A stretch of 64,000 nucleotides of DNA from Gilvibacter sediminis (lineage in GTDB: Bacteria; Bacteroidota; Bacteroidia; Flavobacteriales; Flavobacteriaceae), in contig NZ_JAQQTE010000004.1 of the NCBI RefSeq assembly GCF_028561565.1, positions 141,017 through 205,016 of the forward strand, given 5' to 3'. Below are positions 27,332 through 35,243 of this stretch, one piece after another. Made by a program: the position numbers and the translations under genes. The notes beneath the pieces are model-generated. The model was not told where the DNA came from. It made no database searches and saw nothing but the letters and a program-made list of their open reading frames with translations. Numbering within the stretch: position 1 is the stretch's first letter; each line of letters opens with the position of its first letter.

Positions 27332-28917
27332 TCTTTGATTCCAGGTTGCTGTAAAGTGAAGCCTTCCGCTTCTTTGGCGGCGTCTACCATGGCTTTTACG
27401 TCTGCCAATAAGGCTTTGGCGTCATAGATGATGCCGTCTTTGATGGTGTATTTTACCCCGCCAACACGAACCACTTCGTTGTCTTCTGTAAGTTTGATGG
27501 CACCCGTGCCGTAAAGCACTTTGAGATTTTCAAGCGGATTTTCTTCTACGATCACAAAATCTGCCAGCTTACCGATCTGTATAGAACCGAGATCTTGATC
27601 GGCACCTAAGGCCTCTGCACCGTTTAAGGTAGCAGATCGAATTACTTCTAAAGGATGGAATCCGGCCTCGCGCAACAATTCAAGTTCTCTGATGTAAGCA
27701 AAACCGTAGAGTTGAAATATAAAACCGCTGTCAGAGCCTGCGGTAACGCGGCCTCCACGATTTTTGTATTCGTTGATGAACGTCATCCAAAGGCGGTAAT
27801 TCTCTTTCCAGGCCACTTCCTGCTCAGTTCCCCAAAAGTGCCAATAACTCCCGTGAGAGATCTTACTGGGTTGGTAAAAACGCCAAAGAGAAGGCAAGGT
27901 GTAGTCCTCGTGCCATTCCGCTCTACGCGCACGCATCAGATCCCGACTGGCCTCATAAATATTGAAGGTTGGATCTAGTGTAAAGTCTAGCGAAAGCAGT
28001 TCTTCCATAACCGCATTCCAATGCTCTGAATAAGGCTCCGCAGCTTGTTGCCAGAGTTTACCGGCTTCTCCAAAACGATGTTGTTCATTCTGATAGTTAT
28101 AATCCAGCGGATAGTTTTGAACCGTCCTATCGTCAAAAAGTGCTTCGGGCAAGCCGTACCAATGCTCCATACTGGTCAATCCGGCACGAGCGGAGTGTAA
28201 TACATTCCAACGCGCAACACTCATCTGCGCGTGATGCATTGCAGAACGCAAACCAAGCTTGCGGTTTTCATCTAAGGCTGCTGTCATGATCTCAGGTTCT
28301 GCGCCAAAGAATTTGATCCCGTCCGCGCCGCGTTCCGCATTGGCTCTAACCCAGCGTCGGGCCAATTCTGGCGTGCTGATCGGTACATCATCCAAAGGGT
28401 TAAAACTGCTTGAAGTCTGTCCGAATCCTGTATATGCAAATATTCTAGGGGCGATGATGCTGTTGGCTGCAGATCTCTTTTTTAAGTCTAAAGTCCAGTC
28501 AATGCCACGCCCAGAAGGTTCCCGAACCGTCGTTATCCCATGAGCCATCCATAATTTGAACACATAGTCCCAGTCTGCGCCTTGAGCCACACCACCGATA
28601 TGTCCGTGCATATCGACAAATCCAGGAAGCAGATACATGCCTGTGGCATCTAGTTCACGCCCACCGGCTTTGAGTTTTGGTCTGCTGGAATCTTTAATTT
28701 CCACCCCAGGATATCCCACAACTTGAATTTGGGTGATCCGGTTTCCTTCTACGACGATGTCAATAGGACCTCTAGGAGGAGAGCCGTCTCCGTTGATCAA
28801 AGTAACTCCGCGAATGATTAGTTGGTCGTAAGGCCCTTCACCTTCGGTTTGGGCATAAGAAATTAGTGTGAAGCATAAAGCCATGAAAAGGCTAAAGCGT
28901 TGTGTGAATGATTTCAT
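27328..28917 (-). CDS. Exported amidohydrolase family protein
   Basis: The start at 28917 (MKSFTQRFSLFMALCFTLI) gives a normal signal peptide; the ATG at 28941 would extend it by eight residues. The roughly 529-residue protein has the amidohydrolase (M38-type) fold: DMHGHIGG (H-x-H), a metal-bridging region GIKFFGAEPEI, AMHHAQMS, SMEHWYG and AGSDSGFIF (Asp). C-terminal strands return to the N-terminal beta domain (LGSIQIGKLADFVIVEENPL). It probably hydrolyses a dipeptide or cyclic amide in the periplasm. It lies next to an MFS transporter on the same strand and is convergent with an M24 peptidase, consistent with peptide or amide scavenging. Confidence 0.92.
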   Translation of the reverse strand: MKSFTQRFSLFMALCFTLISYAQTEGEGPYDQLIIRGVTLINGDGSPPRGPIDIVVEGNRITQIQVVGYPGVEIKDSSRPKLKAGGRELDATGMYLLPGFVDMHGHIGGVAQGADWDYVFKLWMAHGITTVREPSGRGIDWTLDLKKRSAANSIIAPRIFAYTGFGQTSSSFNPLDDVPISTPELARRWVRANAERGADGIKFFGAEPEIMTAALDENRKLGLRSAMHHAQMSVARWNVLHSARAGLTSMEHWYGLPEALFDDRTVQNYPLDYNYQNEQHRFGEAGKLWQQAAEPYSEHWNAVMEELLSLDFTLDPTFNIYEASRDLMRARRAEWHEDYTLPSLWRFYQPSKISHGSYWHFWGTEQEVAWKENYRLWMTFINEYKNRGGRVTAGSDSGFIFQLYGFAYIRELELLREAGFHPLEVIRSATLNGAEALGADQDLGSIQIGKLADFVIVEENPLENLKVLYGTGAIKLTEDNEVVRVGGVKYTIKDGIIYDAKALLADVKAMVDAAKEAEGFTLQQPGIKD

Positions 28918-28953
28918 GAATGGTTGTATAGTTGCAACCAAAAAGGTACGGAT

Positions 28954-30213
28954 TTATTTTCGGTTGATCCGCAGCAGCACCAAAGAAGCCAAAAGCCCCA
29001 CAAGAGCAAAACCTCCAAGCATTAAGAATACATAGCGGTATCCTTGAGCTCCCGGCCAAGTGTCAATCAAATAGCCCATGGCTGGGCTGGTAAAGATATC
29101 GGGAGTATATCCGATCAGTGAAATTAAACCTACCGCTGTACCTGTGAGGAGCACAGGAACCTTACTCTCTTTAAGTGTTGCGAAGTACAGAGCGCGAGCC
29201 CCGTAAATACCTGTAGCGCATAGCAAGACTCCCATAACAAAGAAATAGGTAGCATCAGCTTCAATGAATCCGAAGCCAAACAAAGCAGCACCAATCACGC
29301 TCAGCACAAAACTGATGGTCAACCAACCGGTCACATGAGATCGGTCTGCTAAAAAGCCAAAGAGCAAGCCGGTTATTGGACGTAAATAAAGAAGTGTAGC
29401 GCCAGTCTTTGCAGCCTCTACCTCATTAAAGGCCATAACGTCTCGCGCGTAGCGTGAGAATACATCGGTCAATTTATAGCCTACGTAAGCAGACAGTATG
29501 ATGATCATTAAAAGCCAAACTGCAGGAATTTTAAGAACCGTCCAGATATCTTGCCAACTGATCTTACTGAGTGTGGTTTCTCCTTCGGTGTCGGATTTCA
29601 TAAAAAACCAAACCAAAACTCCAATTACACTGACAATGACCGTGGTAGTGTAGATCACGTATGAGAATACCTCTTGCCGCTCTGCCGGGCTTATTTCAGT
29701 GATATCCGCAGAAGAAAATGCAGCTAATATCCAAATACCCATAGAGGCGAAAAGCGCTCCGACCAAGCCGCGTCCGCCGTCAAGAATACCAAAAGCACGG
29801 CCCTGACTTTGATTGCCACCCCATACACGCGTGGCCTTGATCATGGCAGCCCAAAACAAAAAGATGGTCGTAAAACCCCAATACCCAAAAAGGATCTTTA
29901 AGCCTATTATAGAAGGATAGCTAGCCATATACAAGCCTCCAGCTGCAGTGGCCCAAAGGGAAACGGCCATTAATTTTCGAGCGGGATATTTATCGGCGAG
30001 TGGTCCGCCAAAAACATAGGCGCCAAAGGCTACAATTCCATAGATGGATTGGGCAGTGCCAATTTGAAAGTTGGTGATCTCAAAGGCATCTAAAAAAGTC
30101 TTTCCAAAGACGCGTATCAAAACAAAAGGCAGAATAAAGACCGCCTCTCCTGCTAAGATCAACAGCAAGAGATAGACGCTTCTTTTAATGCCTGGAGATA
30201 GGGTGGTGCTCAA
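28954..30213 (-). CDS. MFS transporter
   Basis: The 419-residue protein has 12 predicted TM helices. The cytoplasmic loop 2-3 motif, YVFGGPLADKYPARKLMAV, is the MFS G-x-L-a-D signature, and FGFLADRSHVTGW is the symmetric loop 8-9 copy. It resembles the organophosphate/oxalate-type antiporter branch only in general, so the substrate is unknown. It lies 36 bp upstream of the amidohydrolase and 1 bp downstream of the TlpA-like gene, so the three probably form one operon. Confidence 0.9.
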   Translation of the reverse strand: MSTTLSPGIKRSVYLLLLILAGEAVFILPFVLIRVFGKTFLDAFEITNFQIGTAQSIYGIVAFGAYVFGGPLADKYPARKLMAVSLWATAAGGLYMASYPSIIGLKILFGYWGFTTIFLFWAAMIKATRVWGGNQSQGRAFGILDGGRGLVGALFASMGIWILAAFSSADITEISPAERQEVFSYVIYTTTVIVSVIGVLVWFFMKSDTEGETTLSKISWQDIWTVLKIPAVWLLMIIILSAYVGYKLTDVFSRYARDVMAFNEVEAAKTGATLLYLRPITGLLFGFLADRSHVTGWLTISFVLSVIGAALFGFGFIEADATYFFVMGVLLCATGIYGARALYFATLKESKVPVLLTGTAVGLISLIGYTPDIFTSPAMGYLIDTWPGAQGYRYVFLMLGGFALVGLLASLVLLRINRK

Positions 30214-30214
30214 T

Positions 30215-31276
30215 TTATTTTAAGAATCGTGCTTGTAAATCATGCAGTTTGATATCGGCTTCAACCACCGTACCCGTGCTGTCAATTAAGATGTTTCTCG
30301 GAATGGAAAGCAGATAAAACTGTTCTGCTGTTGGACTGTCAAAGCCTAAGGTGTCCGCAACCTGCTGCCAATTGAGTTCGTATTTCTCAATAGCGGCTTT
30401 CCAAGCTCTGGTATCCTCATCTATGGAAACTCCAAAGATCATAAGGTCTTTGCGCTCGGTATTGGAGAGCAATTCCACATATTCTGGCATTTTCTCCAAG
30501 CAGGGTCGGCACCAGCTCGCCCAAAAATCCACTAGCGTATATGCACTCTGCGTGGGATCTAAGGCAGTGAGTTCTCCCTCAGTATTGATGAGCTCAATCT
30601 TACCAACTGGCTTTCCTGGCGCATAACGGGTATCCTTTATGATCTTATTGTCAATCAACATCAGGTCGTCTGGGCTTTGAACGTCTTTATCCAAAACGGC
30701 CAATAGCTCCTCAGTTCTCGCGACTGTTAAGAATTTTGGATCCATGGTGTAATCGGCCAATAATTTCCCAGCAAAGGGATGGGAGGGATTGGCGTTTACA
30801 ATTTCCGCCACCTTGTCAATGATTAGCGTATTGTAATCTGGATTGTCTTTGATGCTTTTGCGATAGGTTTGAAAGTTATCGGAGAGCTGATCTCCGTAGG
30901 AACCGACTATAGAATCCGAAGTGAACATATAATAGGTTTCGTTTCCTGAGGGCTGAGAGGCAGTAGTTAGAAAGACCTCACTTTCTCCGGGCTCAACGTA
31001 GAGGTAAGCTACGCCAGAGGGCGGCTGCATATGCAGATAGCCTTGAACAGGGTAGGGTACTTCACCATTAAAACTAAAGCGTCCATTCTCAACTTTAACG
31101 GAATCTTTTACCCGATAGGTCGAGTCTCCTGGATGGGTATAATTCAAAAAGAGATAACCGTCATAATCACTGATGGTTCCACTAATTGCATAGGTTTTGG
31201 GTTCTTCTGCTTCTTGACAAGCAAAGAAGGTGACTGCCAGTAAAAGAAGGGCAGTCCTTTGGATTGATGAGTTCAT
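30215..31276 (-). CDS. TlpA-like thioredoxin-fold lipoprotein
   Basis: The start at 31276 (MNSSIQRTALLLLAVTFFAC) gives an SPII signal with lipobox FFAC. The roughly 353-residue protein has an N-terminal DUF4369-like beta domain (about 30-135), a helical linker, and a C-terminal AhpC/TlpA thioredoxin domain (about 215-350) with active site ASWCRPCLEKMP and the cis-Pro loop LLSIPRNILID. It acts in the periplasm as a disulphide reductase or thiol-disulphide exchanger. It is the promoter-proximal gene of a probable operon with the MFS transporter and amidohydrolase. Confidence 0.92.
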   Translation of the reverse strand: MNSSIQRTALLLLAVTFFACQEAEEPKTYAISGTISDYDGYLFLNYTHPGDSTYRVKDSVKVENGRFSFNGEVPYPVQGYLHMQPPSGVAYLYVEPGESEVFLTTASQPSGNETYYMFTSDSIVGSYGDQLSDNFQTYRKSIKDNPDYNTLIIDKVAEIVNANPSHPFAGKLLADYTMDPKFLTVARTEELLAVLDKDVQSPDDLMLIDNKIIKDTRYAPGKPVGKIELINTEGELTALDPTQSAYTLVDFWASWCRPCLEKMPEYVELLSNTERKDLMIFGVSIDEDTRAWKAAIEKYELNWQQVADTLGFDSPTAEQFYLLSIPRNILIDSTGTVVEADIKLHDLQARFLK

Positions 31277-31307
31277 AGATTGTTTAGCTAGTACCCTAAG
31301 ATACAAA

Positions 31308-32936
31308 CTAAACTTGAAGCACTCCCATGTTGAAAGGCTTTTCTATAGGTGCGTGGTTCGCGGCTTCAATCCCCATACTGATCCAGGTTCTGGTGTCCAT
31401 CGGGTCGATCACTGCATCCGTCCAAAGACGTGCCGCAGCGTAATAGGGAGAGATCTGCTCGTCATAACGCGCTTTGATCTTGTCGTAAAGGGCAGACTCT
31501 TCTTCTTTAGAGATCTCTTTTCCAGCCTTTTTAAGCGATGCCGTTTCAATTTGCAACAACACCTTAGCTGCTGAGTTTCCACTCATCACAGCCAGTTCTG
31601 CACTTGGCCAAGCGGCAATAAGTCTTGGGTCATAGGCTTTACCGCACATGGCGTAGTTTCCAGCTCCGTATGAATTTCCAATAACGATGGTGAACTTAGG
31701 CACCACACTGTTGCTCACAGCATTCACCATTTTAGCACCATCCTTAATGATACCGCCGTGCTCACTTTTGGACCCTACCATAAATCCGGTTACATCTTGC
31801 AGGAACACCAATGGAATTTTTTTCTGATTGCAATTGGCTATAAAACGCGTGGCTTTATCTGCGGAGTCGCTATAGATCACTCCCCCGAATTGCATTTCAC
31901 CTTTTTTGGTTTTGACGATCTTCCGCTGATTGGCAACAATACCAACGGCCCAGCCGTCAATTCGGGCATAACCGGTCAAAATGGTTTGTCCATAACCCGC
32001 TTTGTATTCTTCAAATTCTGAATTGTCAACCAAGCGCTCAATGATCTCGCGCATGTCATATTGCTCGGCGCGAGAGGCGGGGAGCAGGCCAAAGATCTCT
32101 TCAGCGTCTTTGGCGGGTTTGCTTGCCGCTATTCTATTAAAGCCAGCCTTGGGATTCTCTCCCAGCTTGCTCATTAGGTTTTTGATAGTTATTAGCGCGT
32201 CAGCGTCGTCTTTGGATTTGTAATCCGTAACTCCAGAGATCTCGCAATGGGTAGTGGCTCCGCCCAAAGTTTCATTGTCTATGGATTCACCAATGGCGGC
32301 TTTCACTAAATAACTTCCCGCAAGGAATATGCTTCCCGTCTTATCCACGATCAAAGCCTCATCGCTCATGATAGGAAGGTAAGCTCCACCGGCTACGCAG
32401 CTTCCCATAACAGCAGCGATCTGTACAATGCCCATGCTGCTCATAACCGCATTGTTTCTAAAGATGCGTCCAAAGTGTTCTTTGTCTGGAAAGATCTCAT
32501 CCTGCATCGGTAGATAAACACCGGCACTGTCCACCAAATAGATAATAGGCAGACGGTTCTCAATGGCAATCTCCTGTGCTCTTAAATTCTTTTTAGCGGT
32601 AATGGGGAACCAAGCTCCAGCCTTCACAGTAGCATCGTTGGCTACAACTACACATTGTACGCCCTTCACATATCCAATCTTTACCACAACGCCTCCAGAA
32701 GGACAACCGCCGTGTTCTTTATACATACCGTCTGCAACAAAGGCACCGATCTCAATACTCGGTTTTTTGTCATCCAATAGGTAGTCAATACGCTCACGAG
32801 CAGTCATTTTACCCTTAGCATGAAGCTTTTCAATACGCTTTTCACCGCCTCCTAATTTGACTTTTGCCAGGCGATTTCTGAGGTCAGAACGCAGTAATTT
32901 ATTGTGGTCTTCGTTTTTATTGAAGCTTAGATCCAT
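31308..32936 (-). CDS. Acyl-CoA carboxylase carboxyltransferase (beta) subunit
   Basis: The start at 32936 (MDLSFNKNEDHNKLL) is preferred over 32954. The 542-residue biotin-dependent carboxyltransferase has both crotonase-like halves: IYLVDSAGVYLPMQDEIFPD and MGSCVAGGAYLP in the N-half, and FLQDVTGFMVGSKSEHGG and GNSYGAGNYAMCGKAYDPRL in the C-half. These are typical of methylcrotonyl-/propionyl-CoA carboxylase beta chains; the SEHGG and YAMCG patterns favour the methylcrotonyl type (leucine degradation). The biotinylated alpha subunit is not in this window. An exact -7 core precedes it. Confidence 0.95.
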   Translation of the reverse strand: MDLSFNKNEDHNKLLRSDLRNRLAKVKLGGGEKRIEKLHAKGKMTARERIDYLLDDKKPSIEIGAFVADGMYKEHGGCPSGGVVVKIGYVKGVQCVVVANDATVKAGAWFPITAKKNLRAQEIAIENRLPIIYLVDSAGVYLPMQDEIFPDKEHFGRIFRNNAVMSSMGIVQIAAVMGSCVAGGAYLPIMSDEALIVDKTGSIFLAGSYLVKAAIGESIDNETLGGATTHCEISGVTDYKSKDDADALITIKNLMSKLGENPKAGFNRIAASKPAKDAEEIFGLLPASRAEQYDMREIIERLVDNSEFEEYKAGYGQTILTGYARIDGWAVGIVANQRKIVKTKKGEMQFGGVIYSDSADKATRFIANCNQKKIPLVFLQDVTGFMVGSKSEHGGIIKDGAKMVNAVSNSVVPKFTIVIGNSYGAGNYAMCGKAYDPRLIAAWPSAELAVMSGNSAAKVLLQIETASLKKAGKEISKEEESALYDKIKARYDEQISPYYAAARLWTDAVIDPMDTRTWISMGIEAANHAPIEKPFNMGVLQV

Positions 32937-32951
32937 GAATGTGGATTTTGT

Positions 32952-32959
32952 CAAAATTA
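32952..32959 (-). promoter_or_regulatory. Promoter core for the acyl-CoA carboxylase gene
   Basis: On the minus strand TAATTTTG is an exact TAnnTTTG match, 15 bp upstream of the chosen ATG at 32936. A TTG at about 20 bp further upstream is not clear. Confidence 0.45.
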
Positions 32960-33031
32960 CGAAATACCAAAGGATTCCAGAGGTTTGCTAACCATAAATC
33001 CTTCCTAAATATTTACATGGAAATAGTTACC

Positions 33032-33062
33032 TTGGAAAATAAATTTATTCTTTTTAAATTTG
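33032..33062 (+). promoter_or_regulatory. Complete Bacteroidetes-type promoter for the FMN reductase-marR-pirin operon
   Basis: TTG at 33032-33034, a 20-bp spacer, and TAAATTTG at 33055-33062. Both boxes match the Bacteroidetes primary sigma consensus exactly. The ATG of the first gene is 21 bp downstream. Confidence 0.75.
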
Positions 33063-33083
33063 TACCAGAAACACAATCACATT

Positions 33084-33620
33084 ATGAAAAAGATAATCGC
33101 CTTTGGGGCAAGCAACAGTAAAACCTCAATCAATAAACAACTCGCAACGTATACGGCCAATCAAGTAGACGGAGCAGCGGTAGAAGTACTCGACTTGAAC
33201 GACTATCCACTGCCTATTTACGGAATAGATCTAGAGCAGGAGGCCGGAATTCCTGAGAACGCTCAGGCCTTTTTGGATAAGATCAAAGCAGCAGATGGCA
33301 TTGTGATCTCTTTTGCAGAGCACAACGGAGCTTATGCTACGGTATTTAAGAATCTCTTTGATTGGATGTCGCGTATTGACGGAAAACTGTGGTCTGAAGT
33401 TCCTATGTTCTTGATGGCTACCTCTCCTGGAGGTCGTGGAGGACAAACGGTCTTAGACATTGCCGCTGGACGATTCCCGTATATGGGTGGAAACATTGTG
33501 GCTCAATTCTCCTTACCGAGCTTTGGAGATAATTTTAGTGAGTCTGGAATTGTTGATAATGATCTAGCGGCCACTTTTAAAGCGCAACTTGAATCCTTTG
33601 AAGCAGCCGTTAACGGGTAG
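33084..33620 (+). CDS. NADPH-dependent FMN reductase family protein
   Basis: The start at 33084 (MKKIIAFGASNSKTSINKQL) places the flavodoxin-like phosphate loop GASNSKTSIN at residues 8-17. The 178-residue protein also has the family motifs VISFAEHNGAYATVFKNLFDWMSR and a C-terminal ATSPGGRGGQTVLD. It is a cytosolic flavoprotein that reduces quinones, azo compounds or FMN. It is followed 3 bp later by a MarR regulator and then a pirin, a context typical of an electrophile- or quinone-stress operon. Confidence 0.93.
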   Translation: MKKIIAFGASNSKTSINKQLATYTANQVDGAAVEVLDLNDYPLPIYGIDLEQEAGIPENAQAFLDKIKAADGIVISFAEHNGAYATVFKNLFDWMSRIDGKLWSEVPMFLMATSPGGRGGQTVLDIAAGRFPYMGGNIVAQFSLPSFGDNFSESGIVDNDLAATFKAQLESFEAAVNG

Positions 33621-33623
33621 GAT

Positions 33624-34061
33624 ATGGGCGATATTTCTAAAGAAATACAATCGAAATTCAGCTCAGAGCGGGTCAAGGCTTTGATCAATGTGATGTACAC
33701 GGCCAATTGGATCAACAATCATTTGAACGCCCGATTCAAACCTTTTGGCATCTCTCCGCAGCAGTACAACATATTGCGAATCTTGAGAGGAGCAGGCGGC
33801 CCGATGCCTACACAAACCGTTAAGGAGCGTATGATAGATAGAGCGCCAAATGCCACGCGGCTTATGGATAAACTCTGCGGCAAGGGCCTTATGGAACGCA
33901 AACCTTGCGCTACAGACAGACGTGTGGTGCATGTAGAAATAACCAAAGCCGGTTTGGCTTTGTTGGATGAGATCGGAAGCGATCCGAATACTCATCTGCT
34001 TAAAAACTTAAGTCAGGCAGAAGCGAAACAGCTCAGCGCGCTGCTTGATAAAATTAGATAA
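33624..34061 (+). CDS. MarR family transcriptional regulator
   Basis: The 145-residue protein has the winged helix-turn-helix (about 40-105): QYNILRILRGAGGPMPTQTV, ATRLMDKLCGKGLMERK, then the wing CATDRRVVHVEITKAG. The N- and C-terminal helices are those of the dimerisation domain. Two Cys residues flank the recognition helix and the start of the wing (KLCGKG and KPCATDRR). This placement would let thiol chemistry affect DNA binding, an inference. It most likely autoregulates the operon with the upstream flavoprotein and downstream pirin. Confidence 0.93.
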   Translation: MGDISKEIQSKFSSERVKALINVMYTANWINNHLNARFKPFGISPQQYNILRILRGAGGPMPTQTVKERMIDRAPNATRLMDKLCGKGLMERKPCATDRRVVHVEITKAGLALLDEIGSDPNTHLLKNLSQAEAKQLSALLDKIR

Positions 34062-34076
34062 GAAAGGAAAAACAAA

Positions 34077-34955
34077 ATGAAAAGAGCAAGTGTAAAACAG
34101 TTAGGACAGAGTCCTTTTGTAAATATGGGACCGATTGAACTTCGGCAACCCATCCCAACGCGCAGTATTGAAATGGTTGATCCCTTTGTGCTGCTGCACC
34201 ATTACGGACCTTATGAGATCAGTGCGGAATCGAATCCCTTTGATCTTGGGCCACACCCACACCGCGGCTTTGAGCCCATTACTTTTTTGATCCAGGGAGA
34301 GCAACTCCACCGCGATTCTTTAGGTAATGAGAGTGTTGTGAAAAGTGGAGACGTGCAATGGACCACCGCCGGGCGCGGTATCATCCATGCGGAAGGCCCT
34401 ACCAAGGAATTCGTTGAGCGCAGCGGAACTTTAGAGGGAATTCAGCTTTGGTTGAATCTGCCTGCATCTAAAAAAATGATGCCTGCCAACTATCAGCACG
34501 TACGCGATGAAGATTTTCCAGTATTTCAAGGTGAAGACGGATTGTCTAGCGTGCAGGTCATTGCAGGTGAACTTGACGAATTACAAGGCAAGATCGAAAC
34601 GCAAACTCCTGTGAACGCTTATATGATTAAGCTCAAAGAAGGTGCTGAATTGAATTTGCCTTTGGCGCAGTCGCATTACTCGCTTTTGTATCTGTTGCAT
34701 GGAGCTGTGAACGTCAATGAACAATACAATTTGATGGAGAAGGCAGATCAGTTGGTCACCTTTGAACAAGACGGTGATGGCTTTACGTTAAAGGCCACAG
34801 CAGACGCCCAACTCTTGTTTTTGAGTGGCGAACCTTTCCATGAGGAGATTGCCAGTTGGGGTCCGTATGTGATGAATACACAGACGGAGATCATGGAAGC
34901 GCTCAGAGACTATCAAATGGGCAAAATGGGATACCTGTCTGCAACTGCAGGATAA
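34077..34955 (+). CDS. Pirin family bicupin protein
   Basis: The 292-residue pirin has metal-ligand motifs LGPHPHRGFEP (two His) and GIIHAEGP (His and Glu) in the N-terminal cupin, and a full second cupin. It is the third gene of the flavoprotein-marR-pirin operon (15-bp gap). In other bacteria pirins of this subfamily include quercetin 2,3-dioxygenases, but the substrate here is unknown. It differs in sequence from the pirin at 1983-2861, so the two are distinct paralogues. A terminator follows. Confidence 0.95.
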   Translation: MKRASVKQLGQSPFVNMGPIELRQPIPTRSIEMVDPFVLLHHYGPYEISAESNPFDLGPHPHRGFEPITFLIQGEQLHRDSLGNESVVKSGDVQWTTAGRGIIHAEGPTKEFVERSGTLEGIQLWLNLPASKKMMPANYQHVRDEDFPVFQGEDGLSSVQVIAGELDELQGKIETQTPVNAYMIKLKEGAELNLPLAQSHYSLLYLLHGAVNVNEQYNLMEKADQLVTFEQDGDGFTLKATADAQLLFLSGEPFHEEIASWGPYVMNTQTEIMEALRDYQMGKMGYLSATAG

Positions 34956-34975
34956 GGATTAGGATCCTCCACATC

Positions 34976-35001
34976 AAAGCAGCCTTCGGGCTGCTTTTTT
35001 T
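34976..35001 (+). terminator. Rho-independent terminator after the pirin gene
   Basis: An 8-bp stem AAGCAGCC / GGCTGCTT is closed by a TTCG tetraloop (34985-34988) and followed by T7. It lies 21 bp past the pirin stop. Confidence 0.95.
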
Positions 35002-35048
35002 GTTAAAAATGTGCGATATTTGTCTTCCTCGCTAAAAAACTAAAACGT

Positions 35049-35231
35049 ATGGGAATGAACAAGAACACTGTCTTGGCTTGGGCCACGACCATCATGATCT
35101 TGGTGGGCTTAGGGCTAATAGCCATGGGTGCCTTTAAGTATGATGATGTAGCAGGCTGGGGCTTTGCAGCCGTGGGTATAGGATTTTTTTGTATTGCCTG
35201 GGTATTCAATGCCCTCAAAGGACGCGTATAA
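35049..35231 (+). CDS. Small two-TM membrane protein (CAL67264-like)
   Basis: The 60-residue protein has two hydrophobic helices (about 7-27 and 34-54) separated by FKYDDVAG and ends with NALKGRV. It closely resembles a small conserved flavobacterial membrane protein annotated as the CAL67264 family, usually next to ettA. Function is unknown. It is followed 12 bp later by ettA in the same direction, so the two are likely co-transcribed. Confidence 0.82.
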   Translation: MGMNKNTVLAWATTIMILVGLGLIAMGAFKYDDVAGWGFAAVGIGFFCIAWVFNALKGRV

Positions 35232-35243
35232 CACACCAAATAT

